Made by a program: the position numbers and the translations under genes
Shown: piece by piece, positions 9,341 to 18,028 of the stretch
How the letters are laid out: the number at the start of each line of letters is the position of its first letter
Numbering within the stretch: the stretch's first letter is position 1
NCBI GenBank assembly: GCA_903919125.1
Contig: CAIXGS010000004.1
Coordinates: forward strand, 84,407 to 148,406
Length of the DNA: 64,000 nt
Direction: 5' to 3'
Origin: an uncultured Spartobacteria bacterium
GTDB lineage: Bacteria > Verrucomicrobiota > Verrucomicrobiia > Chthoniobacterales > Chthoniobacteraceae
The notes under the pieces: generated by a model
What the model saw: only the letters and a program-made list of their open reading frames with translations
Told to the model about the DNA's origin: nothing
Database searches by the model: none

Positions 9341-10237
9341 ATGTCAGGAAAGCATCCGCGACACAGCGAACAGATCGCCGGACTGGAACTAGACTTACCG
9401 CTGGTCAAAGCGCTTGGCGCGATCCGCGCCCGCTCCGTGCGTCGGCTCGTGTGGCATTCCCATGACGATTATGAGCTACTATTCATGCTTGAAGGTGCCA
9501 ACAGCTATGAAATCCGTGGGCAGGACACCGTCACTTTGGCCGGCGGACATCTGCTGCTGATGCCCCCAGGTGCAGTTCATCGTGGCCGCGATGACGTACG
9601 CATGCCGTCGGTTCTTTGCGGCATCCTTTTTCAGCCATGCGGGCACCAAGCTTGGGTGAACTCGATTTTCACACGCGAAGAATTGTACCGGATGGATCTG
9701 GAACTCCAAAAGCACCCTTTTGCCGTGCGCCCATTTAATCGCGAACTGATGCGAATCCTCACGCGGCTGATGCAATACGCCGAAGCCTTCAAATTGGATC
9801 GCCGCGATTTCTTCGCCAAAGCCAATATTCGCGCCCTTGCGTGTCTCGCCATCATCGAATTCCTGCGCCAACTCGCCACCCCAGTCCGCGCCGACGCCGC
9901 CACCATTGCATCCGAAGCACGCGACTATTTGGCGAAGCGATTTGCCGAGCCCATTCAAATGACCGACTTGGCGCGACACCTCGGTCTGAGCCGCGCAAGG
10001 ATGTTTGAAGTTTTCAAAAAAGACACGGGCCTTACACCCAACGACTACCTTGTGCGCCAGCGCATCGAACATGCCAGAGAACAACTCTCCAAAACTTCGC
10101 GCGCGATAACGAACATCGCCTTAGACGTCGGATTTTCTTCCAGCCAGTATTTCGCAAACGTTTTCCGGCGCTACACCGGCATGACGCCATTGGAACACCG
10201 CAAGCGCACCATCGCAACCAGCGGTGCGAGCAAGTAG
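9341..10237 (+). CDS. AraC family transcriptional regulator
   Basis: A 298-aa protein with a cupin-like sensing domain in the first half (MPPGAVHRGRDDV) and the AraC/XylS DNA-binding domain at the end. Both helix-turn-helix units are visible: MTDLARHLGLSRARMFEVF and NIALDVGFSSSQYFANVFRR, followed by the family ending TGMTPLEHRK. It is divergent from the kinase-aldolase-sialidase operon and presumably controls it in response to a sugar bound by the cupin domain. The effector is unknown. Confidence 0.9.
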   Translation: MSGKHPRHSEQIAGLELDLPLVKALGAIRARSVRRLVWHSHDDYELLFMLEGANSYEIRGQDTVTLAGGHLLLMPPGAVHRGRDDVRMPSVLCGILFQPCGHQAWVNSIFTREELYRMDLELQKHPFAVRPFNRELMRILTRLMQYAEAFKLDRRDFFAKANIRALACLAIIEFLRQLATPVRADAATIASEARDYLAKRFAEPIQMTDLARHLGLSRARMFEVFKKDTGLTPNDYLVRQRIEHAREQLSKTSRAITNIALDVGFSSSQYFANVFRRYTGMTPLEHRKRTIATSGASK

Positions 10238-10290
10238 TACAATAAGGAGCGCGCCATCACACACGAGAAGTGTATGCCTCCTCAGTGAGG

Positions 10291-10614
10291 CTCCTATTTG
10301 ATTTTCCAAATTTTCACGTCGTCAATCCACACCGTGCTCGGCGTAAGAAAGCTGAACCAACGTTTCATCGGATGCGCGAAGCCTTCGGAACGGTGATGCG
10401 CCAGAAGTTGGCCATCGAGGCTGAGTCGCATCTCGTCGCCTTCGGTGACAAGGACAAGTTCGTGCCAGGAGGTGTCGGCTTTCCAAAGAACGGTGAGTTG
10501 CTTCGACTTCAAAAGCGCGTCGAGATCTGCGGGCAGTTTCTCTTTCCGATCCAAATACTCCTGTCTGCGTCTACGAATCTCCAGATCCATCACGCCGGTT
10601 TTGCTCTCACTGAG
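10291..10614 (-). pseudogene. Truncated duplicate of the 11807-12592 secreted protein gene
   Basis: From the stop codon near 10292 to about 10614 this sequence is almost identical to the 3' part of the gene at 11807-12592 (for example DLEIRRRRQEYLDRKEKLP and HPMKRWFSFLTPSTVWIDDV). The N-terminal half, including the signal peptide, is missing. Similarity stops exactly where a degenerate copy of motif A begins (CGCAGGAGAGAGACACTCTCC, 10618-10638). The fragment is probably not expressed as a functional secreted protein. It records a duplication or rearrangement around the hicBA module. Confidence 0.85.
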
Positions 10615-10638
10615 AGACGCAGGAGAGAGACACTCTCC
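10614..10638 (-). repeat. Degenerate motif A copy at gene-fragment breakpoint
   Basis: CGCAGGAGAGAGACACTCTCC differs at a few positions from the usual CGCAGGGGACAGACACTTTCC. It sits where homology between the fragment and the intact gene ends. Confidence 0.5.
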
Positions 10639-10692
10639 ACCCCAGTTGGGCCAAACGAGTGTTGGCGCAACGAATACACGCTCCTCAACTTT

Positions 10693-10932
10693 TTAGAGAA
10701 AACTCAAAATATCTTCCTTTTCAACTCCTTTTGCCGTCGCGACTACTCGCAAAATCGAGTTCAGGGTTCCTACTCGAAGCGGACAATGGTCAGGAACAGA
10801 AATCCGATGTGGGCGCGGGTTATTGGTTTCAAGGATGACATGACTTCCTACCTGATTTACGTGCGCATACCCAAAGTGCTTGCACAGCACTTTGATCAAA
10901 TCCACACCGCTTAGATCTCGCGGCAGTTTCAT
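10693..10932 (-). CDS. hicA: HicA-type mRNA interferase toxin
   Basis: A 79-aa product starting MKLPRDLSGVDLIKVLCKHF, with the characteristic GSHVILE segment that carries the catalytic histidine of the dsRBD-like HicA fold. HicA toxins cleave mRNA and are neutralised by HicB. The start overlaps the hicB stop by 4 bp, giving the antitoxin-first order. The module lies between a gene fragment and a repeat block, typical of mobile toxin-antitoxin loci. Confidence 0.85.
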   Translation of the reverse strand: MKLPRDLSGVDLIKVLCKHFGYAHVNQVGSHVILETNNPRPHRISVPDHCPLRVGTLNSILRVVATAKGVEKEDILSFL

Positions 10933-11135
10933 GTCCCCGCCAAAACTTCGTCGCGAACCAGATGTAACCTAATGAGCGATGGCTTTACCTGATCGAAGAA
11001 ATACGCGCTTACGGCCTCTCTCACGTTTACCCGTAATTCATCCCATGTATCACCTTGGGTGAAAATATCTTCTGAAAGACACTCCGCTACAAACCCTCCG
11101 TCAGCTTCCTGCGTAATGCTGAATACAATTTCCAT
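10929..11135 (-). CDS. hicB: HicB-type antitoxin
   Basis: A 68-aa protein with the HicB core (FSITQEADGGFVAECLSEDI then TQGDTWDELRVNVREAVSAY), which folds like a partial RNase H. It lacks room for a separate C-terminal DNA-binding domain, so autoregulation would need the short form found in many HicB proteins. It precedes and overlaps hicA. The stretch 11136-11207 holds a short AATAGGGGTC match to motif B and otherwise nothing. Confidence 0.85.
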   Translation of the reverse strand: MEIVFSITQEADGGFVAECLSEDIFTQGDTWDELRVNVREAVSAYFFDQVKPSLIRLHLVRDEVLAGT

Positions 11136-11207
11136 AGGTGAAGAATAACACGGGGAGCAATAGGGGTCGCCTCAGAAAACCGAAATTATAGCACATTCAG
11201 GCCCACT

Positions 11208-11240
11208 GCGGTGGAGTAAGGAAAGTGTCTGTCCCCCGCG
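11208..11240 (+). repeat. Motif A copy
   Basis: GGAGTAAGGAAAGTGTCTGT followed by CCCCCGCG, directly before the second 365-bp repeat. The preceding GTGGAGTAAGG is shared with the copy inside the element at 11618-11794. Confidence 0.8.
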
Positions 11241-11249
11241 TCTCTGTAA

Positions 11250-11616
11250 CCCTAGGTGAGTCGCCCAAAGTCGTCGTGGGGATGCTGCGGTTTGCCATGC
11301 CGGAGGCATGAAAGCCATTAGCCGGAGGTTGAGGAGCGACGCGACGACACCACCGGTTTTTCAGGCCGTAACGGCCCGCATCCCAGAGGGATGCTAGCGG
11401 CGAGGCGTTGAGGGCAAAACAAGCCATCTTGTGTGGGAAACACGTTGTGCGTCGGCGCGATATCACAATGGCACAGCAGCATGGAAGGGCTGGCATCCCT
11501 ATGGGATGCGTGGCGTTTTTTGTATCGCAACCGGTGGTGTCGCTTCGCTCAACCGACCGGCTAATGGCTTTGATGCCTCCGGCATCGGAACCAACCTGAA
11601 AGCGTGAGCGATAGCG
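11250..11616. repeat. 365-bp dispersed repeat, copy 2
   Basis: Nearly identical to 5133-5497, in the same orientation. It is bracketed by a motif A copy on the left and a palindromic element on the right. Two direct copies about 6.1 kb apart could recombine to delete the sugar operon and the AraC gene. Confidence 0.85.
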
Positions 11617-11617
11617 C

Positions 11618-11794
11618 CAGGGGGACAGGCAAGAATGTCACTTAGTTAAGGCGCTTTTTCGTGGAGTAAGGAAAGTGTCTGTCCCCTGCGCTCTTCCCTT
11701 TTTCGAGTGATCGCAGTACGGCACTCCTTTTGGTTGGCGTAAAAATCCCACGAAAGACGACCTTAACTAAGTGCCATTCGTGCCTGTCCCTCCC
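11618..11794. repeat. Palindromic repeat element, copy 2 (inverted, with extra motif A)
   Basis: The interior (AGTACGGCACTCCTTTTGG, then TAAAAATCCCACGAAAGACG) is the reverse complement of copy 1. Outer ends are GGGACAGGC...CACTTAGTTAAG and CTTAACTAAGTGCCATTCG...GCCTGTCCC. It is about 45 bp longer than the other copies because a motif A unit (GGAAAGTGTCTGTCCCCTGC) interrupts the left side, so one repeat appears to have landed in another. Confidence 0.8.
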
Positions 11795-11806
11795 CGCGCT
11801 TTACGC

Positions 11807-12592
11807 CTATTTGATTTTCCAAATTTTCACGTCGTCAATCCACACCGTGCTCGGCGTAAGAAAGCTTAACCAACGTTTCATCGGATGCGCGAAGCCTTCG
11901 GAACGGTGATGCGCCAGAAGTTGGCCATCGAGGCTGAGTCGCATCTCGTCGCCTTCGGTGACAAGGACAAGTTCGTGCCAGGAGGTGTCGGCTTTCCAAG
12001 GAACGGTGAGTTGCTTCGACTTCAAAAGCGCGTCGAGATCTGCGGGCAGTTTCTCTTTCCGATCCAAATACTCCTGTCTGCGTCTACGAATCTCCAGATT
12101 CATCACGCCGGTCTTGCTGTCACTGAGCGTGATGCTGCTGCGCGAAAGGGTGCCGTAGCCGAGATGGCCTGCATGGACGCCTTGCATCTCACGGTCCACA
12201 AAACCGAGCTGGAGAGACTCATCTTCGTTTAAGCCCGGGAACCGAAACCGTACCACGACTCCGCCATCTGCGAAGCCTGCGTCGTGGTGAATGTGTGCGG
12301 CGTGACCGGCCTCCTTCGTGGCGCTGGCGACCTTGAGGATACCGTCGTCGAGATCGGCTTGTTTTATCTGCGGCACGCGATCTGCCGTGGCGCTCTCCCA
12401 ACCGTTGCCGATGGCCTTCATGTCGTTGCCGGTCTCCTCACGCTCGAAGGCGTCATGAAAGAGGAGCCGACCTTTCTCGCGAAGCCAACTGGCGTCGTTG
12501 CCCGGAGCAAAGACGGGTCGGGAATCAGCAGCAGCTAAATTAGCCAGCGGCGTTAGCAGCAGAGCGGCTAGGAGGGGGATGGGATTTTTCAT
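11807..12592 (-). CDS. Secreted concanavalin-like/LamG-type protein
   Basis: A 261-aa product with a signal peptide (MKNPIPLLAALLLTPLANLA). The rest looks like a beta-sandwich of the DUF1080/LamG type: LLFHDAFEREE near the start, VVVRFRFPGLNEDESLQLGF in the middle and the WHELVLVTEGDEMRLSLDGQ segment, ending VWIDDVKIWKIK. Such domains bind or coat carbohydrate, or accompany hydrolases in PVC bacteria. The neighbour at 12751 has a related fold and the GH3 gene follows divergently. A truncated copy lies at 10291-10614. No catalytic motif is evident. Confidence 0.65.
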   Translation of the reverse strand: MKNPIPLLAALLLTPLANLAAADSRPVFAPGNDASWLREKGRLLFHDAFEREETGNDMKAIGNGWESATADRVPQIKQADLDDGILKVASATKEAGHAAHIHHDAGFADGGVVVRFRFPGLNEDESLQLGFVDREMQGVHAGHLGYGTLSRSSITLSDSKTGVMNLEIRRRRQEYLDRKEKLPADLDALLKSKQLTVPWKADTSWHELVLVTEGDEMRLSLDGQLLAHHRSEGFAHPMKRWLSFLTPSTVWIDDVKIWKIK

Positions 12593-12750
12593 TGTTGTTT
12601 AAAACGGCAAGAGGTCGAATTCGCACCATGCTCTCAAGCTCGCGCTCGCTGCTCGCGGTGCAGCCACGCAGCGCACTACAGCGGTTTGTGCGGATTTAAA
12701 ACGGCGCGAAGGATACTTGGAAAATGACTGCCAATTACCCCCTTCCCTCA

Positions 12751-13359
12751 TTATTTAAGAGATGTGACGCGGAGATCTTTTACCAAAAATTGGGCTCCGT
12801 CAAAACCACCGCCATTGAGATAAAATGGCCCCATCGGACGGCTAAAGCTTTCATCTGCAGCTGTGATACTGACCCCGTCGATAGTGACCGTTACGTTAGG
12901 ACCGTCATGAACGCAGGCGAGCTCATGCCATTCCGTGTCCAGCTTACTCAGTTGGCCTTCACTGAGGATAGCTCGCGGCAAATCATTAAACTTTGGACGG
13001 ATAATGGCAAACTTCCCTGCATCGGGGTTAAACGTGAAATCAATAGCATGTGCACCTGAATCAGCGGGCCATGCCACGAACAGGAAGTTTTCTTTGGGCT
13101 GCGCAAACTTCATTTTCCACTCCACTTTTAGGCGGTCGAAGGGAATAAGTCCCTTAATTGTGGCTGTGTGTTTTTCCGTTGGAACCTGCTCTCCCAACAT
13201 CGCCCCATCGGCGAATTTCCAGGAACCATGATGAAATTTGAGCTTCTCGTGTAATGGCTCGGATTTGCCGTCTTGAAAGAGAAGAACCTCTTGAGCCTGG
13301 ATTTCATGAGAAAGAAAAAGCGCGGTAGCGCACAGAAGAGTTAAGCGAGGTTGCTTCAT
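12751..13359 (-). CDS. Secreted beta-sandwich (DUF1080/LamG-like) protein
   Basis: The frame is open to 13404, but the ATG at 13359 starts a signal peptide (MKQPRLTLLCATALFLSHEI), so about 202 aa is preferred. Features include LLFQDGKSEPL near the N-terminus, GSWKFADGAMLGEQ and DTEWHELACVHDGPNVTVTI, the pattern of jelly-roll lectin-like folds. It resembles the 11807 product in plan but not closely in sequence. It is divergent from the GH3 gene across about 257 bp and may belong to the same saccharide response. The substrate is unknown. Confidence 0.65.
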   Translation of the reverse strand: MKQPRLTLLCATALFLSHEIQAQEVLLFQDGKSEPLHEKLKFHHGSWKFADGAMLGEQVPTEKHTATIKGLIPFDRLKVEWKMKFAQPKENFLFVAWPADSGAHAIDFTFNPDAGKFAIIRPKFNDLPRAILSEGQLSKLDTEWHELACVHDGPNVTVTIDGVSITAADESFSRPMGPFYLNGGGFDGAQFLVKDLRVTSLK

Positions 13360-13616
13360 AAGAGAACTAAGTCTGACTGGAAGACAATCAATAGTCGCCC
13401 CCACGCATTAGAGGGAACCTAAGTGCCTCACTACTTTTCGTGTTTTATGAATGAGCCTCGATGGATTTGATTGGGAAATAGGCAACGGTTGTGCGAGTGC
13501 AACGGAACCCGCTGGCGGACTCGAAGATGGCTTACTTCATTGACACCCCAAAACTGAAGCAGGTGAATTAACCGTTGCCTCGCTTTCCGTCTATTAACCA
13601 ATACTCTACGCACTGC

Positions 13617-16073
13617 ATGAACCGCGCACTCCTCGCCTGCTCCACCCTCATCGCCCTCTCTCTCAACACGCGTTTAGCGCTCTCGGCTGACGCTCTGCAA
13701 CCGAAGCAAATCGGCCTAGCCTCAGCGAAGGACATTTACCACAAGGGTTGGATCGACTTTAACAAGGATGGCAAGAAGGACGTCTTCGAAGACCCCTCTC
13801 AGCCTCAAGACAAGCGAATCGACGATCTGCTCTCAAAGATGAATGTCGAGGAGAAGACTTGTCAGCTCGCCACGCTGTACGGCTACAGGCGCGTACTGAA
13901 GGACCCATTGCCAACGCCGAAGTGGAAGGACGAGATTTGGAAGGATGGCATCGCGAACATTGATGAAATGCACAACGGCGTGGGCAAATCTGGCGCTGCG
14001 GACAATCCGCACATCGCCACGCCCGAAGCAACGGTGCGCGCTCTGAACGAAGTGCAACGCTGGTTCATTGAGGAGACGCGCTTGGGCATTCCGGTCGAAT
14101 ACACAAATGAAGGGATTCGCGGCGCGAACTATCGGAAGACGGTAAACTTCCCGGCGAACATCTCGCTTGGTGCAACCTGGGATCGTGAACTCGTGAGTCG
14201 TATAGGCGATGTGGTGGCGCGCGAGTCGAAGGCGATTGGTTATCGCAACGTCTACGCGCCCTTGCTCGACCTCACTCGTGATCCGCGCTGGGGCCGTGTG
14301 GTAGAATGCTACGGCGAAGATCCGTATCTCGTAGCGGAGCTCGGTTTGCGCATGGCGGGCGCGATTCGTGCCGCCGGTTTGGTGAACACCTGCAAACACT
14401 TCGGAGTTTACAGCGAGCCCAAGGGCGGCCGCGATGGCAATGCGCGCACCGATCCTCACATCGCACCGCGCGAGATGGAGATGCTGCATTTGCGGCCGTG
14501 GGAGCGCATGGTGCGCGAAGGCGGACTGCTTGGCGTGATGAGCTCCTACAACGATTACGACGGCGTGCCGATCTCCGGAAGTTCTGACTTCCTCATCGAT
14601 CGCTTGCGCAAACAGTGGGGATTCAATGGCTACGTTGTCTCTGACAGCGAGGCCGTGGAATATCTCTTCACCAAGCATCACGTGGCATCCTCCGCAGACG
14701 ATGCCGCCGCGATGTTCCTGCGTGAAGGAGGCAACGTGCGCACACACTTCAAGACGCCAGACACCTTTATCTTGCCCGTGCGCCGGGAGATTGCAGCGGG
14801 GCGGCTCTCGATGGATGTCATCGATGCTCGCGTGCGCGATGTGCTGCGGGTGAAGTTCATCGAAGGCTTGTTCGATTCGCCTTACATCAATCCTGAAACA
14901 GCAGGTAAAGAGATCGGAGCCCCCGAGTCGAAGCAAGTCGCGCTGCGCGCCGCGCGCGAGTCCATGGTGCTGCTGAAGAACGACAAGCAAACGCTTCCAT
15001 TTAGCAAAAGCCTGAAACGCGTGCTTGTCTGCGGCCCGACGGCGAAGATGACGGAGACTTCGTACGACCGCTACGGATCGAATGGCGGCGAAGTCATTTC
15101 ACCACTCGAAGGCATTCAGACCTTCCTTAAAAACACGGGCACCGAGGTCGTCTTTGTCCAAGGTTGCGAGGTGACCGACAAACGCTGGCCAGAGTCTGAA
15201 CTGTTCCCCGAACCACCCTCGGGCGATGAAGCGGCGCAGATCGCCGCAGCCGTGGACAAGGCGAAGAACGTGGACGCCATCATCGTGTTCGTGGGTGATT
15301 CGGATGCGACCATCGGTGAATCGAAGAGCCGCACCAGTCTCGACTTGCCCGGCTACCAAAATGATCTTGTGCGCGAGTTGGTGAAAACGGGCAAGCCCAT
15401 GGTCGCTGTGCTGCTCATTGGTAAACCCACATCGATCAACTACATCAACCGCCACGTGCCCGCCGTGCTCAACGCCGGCATCCCCGGCGAGTCCGGTGGC
15501 ATCGCCATCGCCGAGACTTTGTTCGGAGACTACAACCCTGGCGGCCGTCTGCCTGCCACCTTCCCAAAGACGGTAGGCCAGTTGCCTTTCAATTTCCCTT
15601 TCAAGCCCGCCAGCCACGCCTCGCAATCAAAAACGATTGATCCAAACGGCTTCGGCAACAGCATGGCCGAGGGGGCGCTGTATCCCTTCGGCTTTGGTTT
15701 GAGCTACACCACGTTCGCGTACAGCGGCCTCAAGGTGACTCCCGCGCAGATCCCAGCGAACGGCGAAGTAACCGTCAGCTGTGACATCAAGAACACGGGC
15801 GACCGCGAGGGGGATGAGGTCGCCCAGCTCTATTTCCACCAAGAAACCAGCAGTGTCACGACCTATGAGCTCAATCTCTGCGGCTTCGAACGCGTGCATC
15901 TCAAGCCCGGTGAAACCAAAACCGTGAGCTACAAGCTGCCAACATCCGAGCTGGAGATTATCGGTCGCGCAGGCAAGCGAGTGGTCGAGTCAGGCACTTT
16001 CAAGGTGATGGTCGGCAGCTCATCGGCGGACCTTCGCTTAAATGGTAGCTTTGAAGTCGAGAAGACAAAGTAG
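13617..16073 (+). CDS. Secreted GH3 beta-glycosidase
   Basis: The ATG at 13617 is preferred to 13575 because it opens a signal peptide (MNRALLACSTLIALSLNTRL); the product is 818 aa. A DFNKDGKKDVFED segment near residue 45 resembles an EF-hand calcium loop, as in some Bacteroidota GH3 enzymes. The GH3 N-terminal barrel includes LLSKMNVEEKTCQLA and the nucleophile D343 in GYVVSDSEAV. The C-terminal sandwich and the fibronectin-like tail (YPFGFGLSYTTF) are intact. GH3 enzymes release beta-glucosyl, xylosyl or related residues from oligosaccharides; specificity cannot be fixed here. Confidence 0.9.
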   Translation: MNRALLACSTLIALSLNTRLALSADALQPKQIGLASAKDIYHKGWIDFNKDGKKDVFEDPSQPQDKRIDDLLSKMNVEEKTCQLATLYGYRRVLKDPLPTPKWKDEIWKDGIANIDEMHNGVGKSGAADNPHIATPEATVRALNEVQRWFIEETRLGIPVEYTNEGIRGANYRKTVNFPANISLGATWDRELVSRIGDVVARESKAIGYRNVYAPLLDLTRDPRWGRVVECYGEDPYLVAELGLRMAGAIRAAGLVNTCKHFGVYSEPKGGRDGNARTDPHIAPREMEMLHLRPWERMVREGGLLGVMSSYNDYDGVPISGSSDFLIDRLRKQWGFNGYVVSDSEAVEYLFTKHHVASSADDAAAMFLREGGNVRTHFKTPDTFILPVRREIAAGRLSMDVIDARVRDVLRVKFIEGLFDSPYINPETAGKEIGAPESKQVALRAARESMVLLKNDKQTLPFSKSLKRVLVCGPTAKMTETSYDRYGSNGGEVISPLEGIQTFLKNTGTEVVFVQGCEVTDKRWPESELFPEPPSGDEAAQIAAAVDKAKNVDAIIVFVGDSDATIGESKSRTSLDLPGYQNDLVRELVKTGKPMVAVLLIGKPTSINYINRHVPAVLNAGIPGESGGIAIAETLFGDYNPGGRLPATFPKTVGQLPFNFPFKPASHASQSKTIDPNGFGNSMAEGALYPFGFGLSYTTFAYSGLKVTPAQIPANGEVTVSCDIKNTGDREGDEVAQLYFHQETSSVTTYELNLCGFERVHLKPGETKTVSYKLPTSELEIIGRAGKRVVESGTFKVMVGSSSADLRLNGSFEVEKTK

Positions 16074-16235
16074 GTGAGCGCAATTCGGCTTCGGCTCTCG
16101 CCACATGCATTTCGGGCCGCGCATCCCGAGCCTGACATCCTTAGTTTGTCTGAAACCGGATAGTTCTTGTAAACTGGGGCTAAACACGCCTGTGTACTCG
16201 GGCCGATTGAGCGGCCAGCGCGCGGTTTGCGGAGG

Positions 16236-16363
16236 CAAGTGTCTGTCCCGAATGGCACTGAGTTAAGGGCGTCTTTCGTGGGATTTTTACTTCAACAAGG
16301 AGGAGTGCCGTACCGCGATCACCCGAAAAAGCGTCTTAACTAATTGCCATTCGGGTCTGTCCC
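16236..16363. repeat. Palindromic repeat element, copy 3
   Basis: Left end AAGTGTCTGTCCCGAATGG then CACTGAGTTAAG; right end CTTAACTAATTGCCATTCGG then GTCTGTCCC. The interior (GTCTTTCGTGGGATTTTTAC, then AGGAGTGCCGTACCGCGATC) matches copies 1 and 2 in the orientation of copy 1. The remaining gap 16074-16538 shows no gene and no recognisable terminator. Confidence 0.8.
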
Positions 16364-16470
16364 TCTTCCCATCGCCCTGACTACCAGAATCGCCGCGGTC
16401 ACTTAGGTCCCTGAGTTTCCTTTTAACGCCCCCCGCGTCCAGGCTGGAAAAATTGTACTAAGGGGCAAAG

Positions 16471-16499
16471 CGTGAATTCTTATCCTTTTCCAATATAAT
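16471..16499 (+). promoter_or_regulatory. Possible sigma-operon promoter
   Basis: A perfect TATAAT lies at 16494-16499, about 40 bp before the ECF sigma start. The -35 region is weak, with GTGAAT near 16472. It would drive the sigma/anti-sigma/DUF1592/DUF1552 operon. Confidence 0.35.
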
Positions 16500-16538
16500 T
16501 CCTGCTAACGAGTCGCCAACATCGGCGGTCTTGTACGC

Positions 16539-17078
16539 ATGGCAGATTCCCCGCCCCCCTCCGACCACCTCCTTCAGGTGCAGCGACTCTTCGTCCAGCA
16601 CCAGCAGGTTGTTTTGTATTATATCCTTATCATTGAGCCGAACCTCGGCGACGCACAGGATATCGTCCAGGACACCTTCCTCGCCGTTAGCCACAAGGCA
16701 GAGACGTACGCGCTCGGTACAAATTTTCCAGCCTGGGCCTGTACCGTGGCCCGCTACCAGGCCCTCCAGTTTCAACGCTCCCGCCAGCGCCGGACGGAGC
16801 GGCTTGATGAGGATGTAATGGACTTGCTTTACGGTGGGGAAATTGTTGAACACGAGGCTCTCCTATACCGCACCCGCGCTCTGAAACACTGCATGACCAG
16901 CCTTGCACCAAAAGCCTTGGAGCTCATACGCCAGCGCTACTATCTGGGGCAGATGCCAGAAGAAATCGCACCAGCAATCGGATGGACGCCCAATTCCGTG
17001 CGCGTTGCCCTGAGCCGGGCCCGCCAAATCCTACGCACTTGCGTTGCCCGCTCGCTAGGGAGCGCCGAACTTTCATGA
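16539..17078 (+). CDS. ECF-type RNA polymerase sigma factor
   Basis: A 179-aa sigma-70 family protein. Region 2 reads EPNLGDAQDIVQDTFLAVSH with FPAWACTVARYQALQFQRSR, and region 4 ends with a helix-turn-helix (MPEEIAPAIGWTPNSVRVAL). The length is normal for ECF factors. It overlaps the next gene by 4 bp (ATGA), and that gene encodes a membrane protein of anti-sigma type, so activity is probably controlled by that partner. The pattern of ECF factor plus membrane protein leading a DUF1592/DUF1552 set is common in Verrucomicrobiota and Planctomycetota. Confidence 0.9.
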   Translation: MADSPPPSDHLLQVQRLFVQHQQVVLYYILIIEPNLGDAQDIVQDTFLAVSHKAETYALGTNFPAWACTVARYQALQFQRSRQRRTERLDEDVMDLLYGGEIVEHEALLYRTRALKHCMTSLAPKALELIRQRYYLGQMPEEIAPAIGWTPNSVRVALSRARQILRTCVARSLGSAELS

Positions 17079-18028
17079 AACACGACCCTTTGGAGGCGCT
17101 CTTTGAAGCGTGGTCAGAATCGCGCCTTAAATCATCGGAGGCCGCCGAACTTAGCGCCCTCCTGCGTGCTGACGCCAAGACGCGCGCTCGTTTTCAAGAA
17201 GCCGCAGCGTTCCACGGCCAGCTGCACGCCGCCATCAACGCACTCAGTCTTGAGCAAGCCTTGTCGCCTGTCAGGACCGCAACCTTCCCCCCCCGCTCCC
17301 GGGCACTCGGAATGGCCGCGGCTCTCCTTTTTGTTGGGCTCACAGCAATGTCTCTGGGATGGCTGCTCGCATCTCCAGAGGAGATCCCTCGGATGCGCCA
17401 CATTGGCATCCAAGACGGTCAATTCGAGCAACGCCGCGGCGCGACTCCGACCGGATTCCCAAGGGCGAGTTTCACTTGGGGTGGTGATCCAAGTGAATTC
17501 ACGACCACCCCCGACAGCGCGCACCCGCACGCCCTCCGCTTCCAAGCGGCTGCCGGCGAACCAAATGTGCCAAACAGCCCGCAACAATCCTGCGATATCT
17601 TTCAGATTATAGACCTGAAATCCTGCCAAGCCGAACTCCTCAGCTCACGCGAGGCGTTCGTTGAGCTCACTGCCAGCTTCCTTGACGCGCGCACACAGCA
17701 GGGAGCCCCGATTCGCTTCATGTGCAAGGTCTACGTCTTTGAGGGTGCACCGACCGATGTCGCTGAGTCTTGGCCCTCAGCGGCGGATCAAACCATCGGG
17801 AGTGGCGCCCAATTTTACGTCAGTAAACCACGGGCAAACTCCGATTGGAAAACCGTCAGCACCCGGTGCGTGCTGCCACCCTCTGCGGGCTTTCTCGTTG
17901 TACAGATCAGCGCCGGAAGTGCCGAGCGCTTCGATCGGCACTCCCCGCGACTCGGCGAGCAATTTGCAACCGACATCCGCCTCATGCTTCACACCCGTCC
18001 GTCCCATGCGAAAACTACCGCCCGCTAA
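17075..18028 (+). CDS. Membrane-anchored anti-sigma-like (FecR-type) protein
   Basis: The ATG at 17075 overlaps the sigma stop; the frame also has an upstream start that would sit inside the sigma gene. The first 70 residues (MKHDPLEALFEAWSESRLKS...SAEAAELSALLRAD-type helices) resemble the cytoplasmic part of anti-sigma/FecR proteins. One transmembrane helix follows (MAAALLFVGLTAMSLGWLLA) and then about 200 extracytoplasmic residues, probably a beta-sandwich. It likely holds the ECF factor until an envelope signal arrives. The FecR assignment is by layout, not by a firm motif. Confidence 0.65.
   Translation: MKHDPLEALFEAWSESRLKSSEAAELSALLRADAKTRARFQEAAAFHGQLHAAINALSLEQALSPVRTATFPPRSRALGMAAALLFVGLTAMSLGWLLASPEEIPRMRHIGIQDGQFEQRRGATPTGFPRASFTWGGDPSEFTTTPDSAHPHALRFQAAAGEPNVPNSPQQSCDIFQIIDLKSCQAELLSSREAFVELTASFLDARTQQGAPIRFMCKVYVFEGAPTDVAESWPSAADQTIGSGAQFYVSKPRANSDWKTVSTRCVLPPSAGFLVVQISAGSAERFDRHSPRLGEQFATDIRLMLHTRPSHAKTTAR

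Noticed and set aside
9479..10084. 201-codon open frame opposite the AraC gene
   Set aside because: The AraC motifs on the plus strand are clear; this frame has none.
10270..10914. 214-codon plus-strand frame over the gene duplicate and hicA
   Set aside because: Spans the LamG-like remnant and hicA in antisense; neither part has family support on that strand.
13833..14990. 385-codon open frame on the minus strand
   Set aside because: It lies wholly inside the GH3 gene on the other strand and has no family features; an effect of GC-rich codon use.
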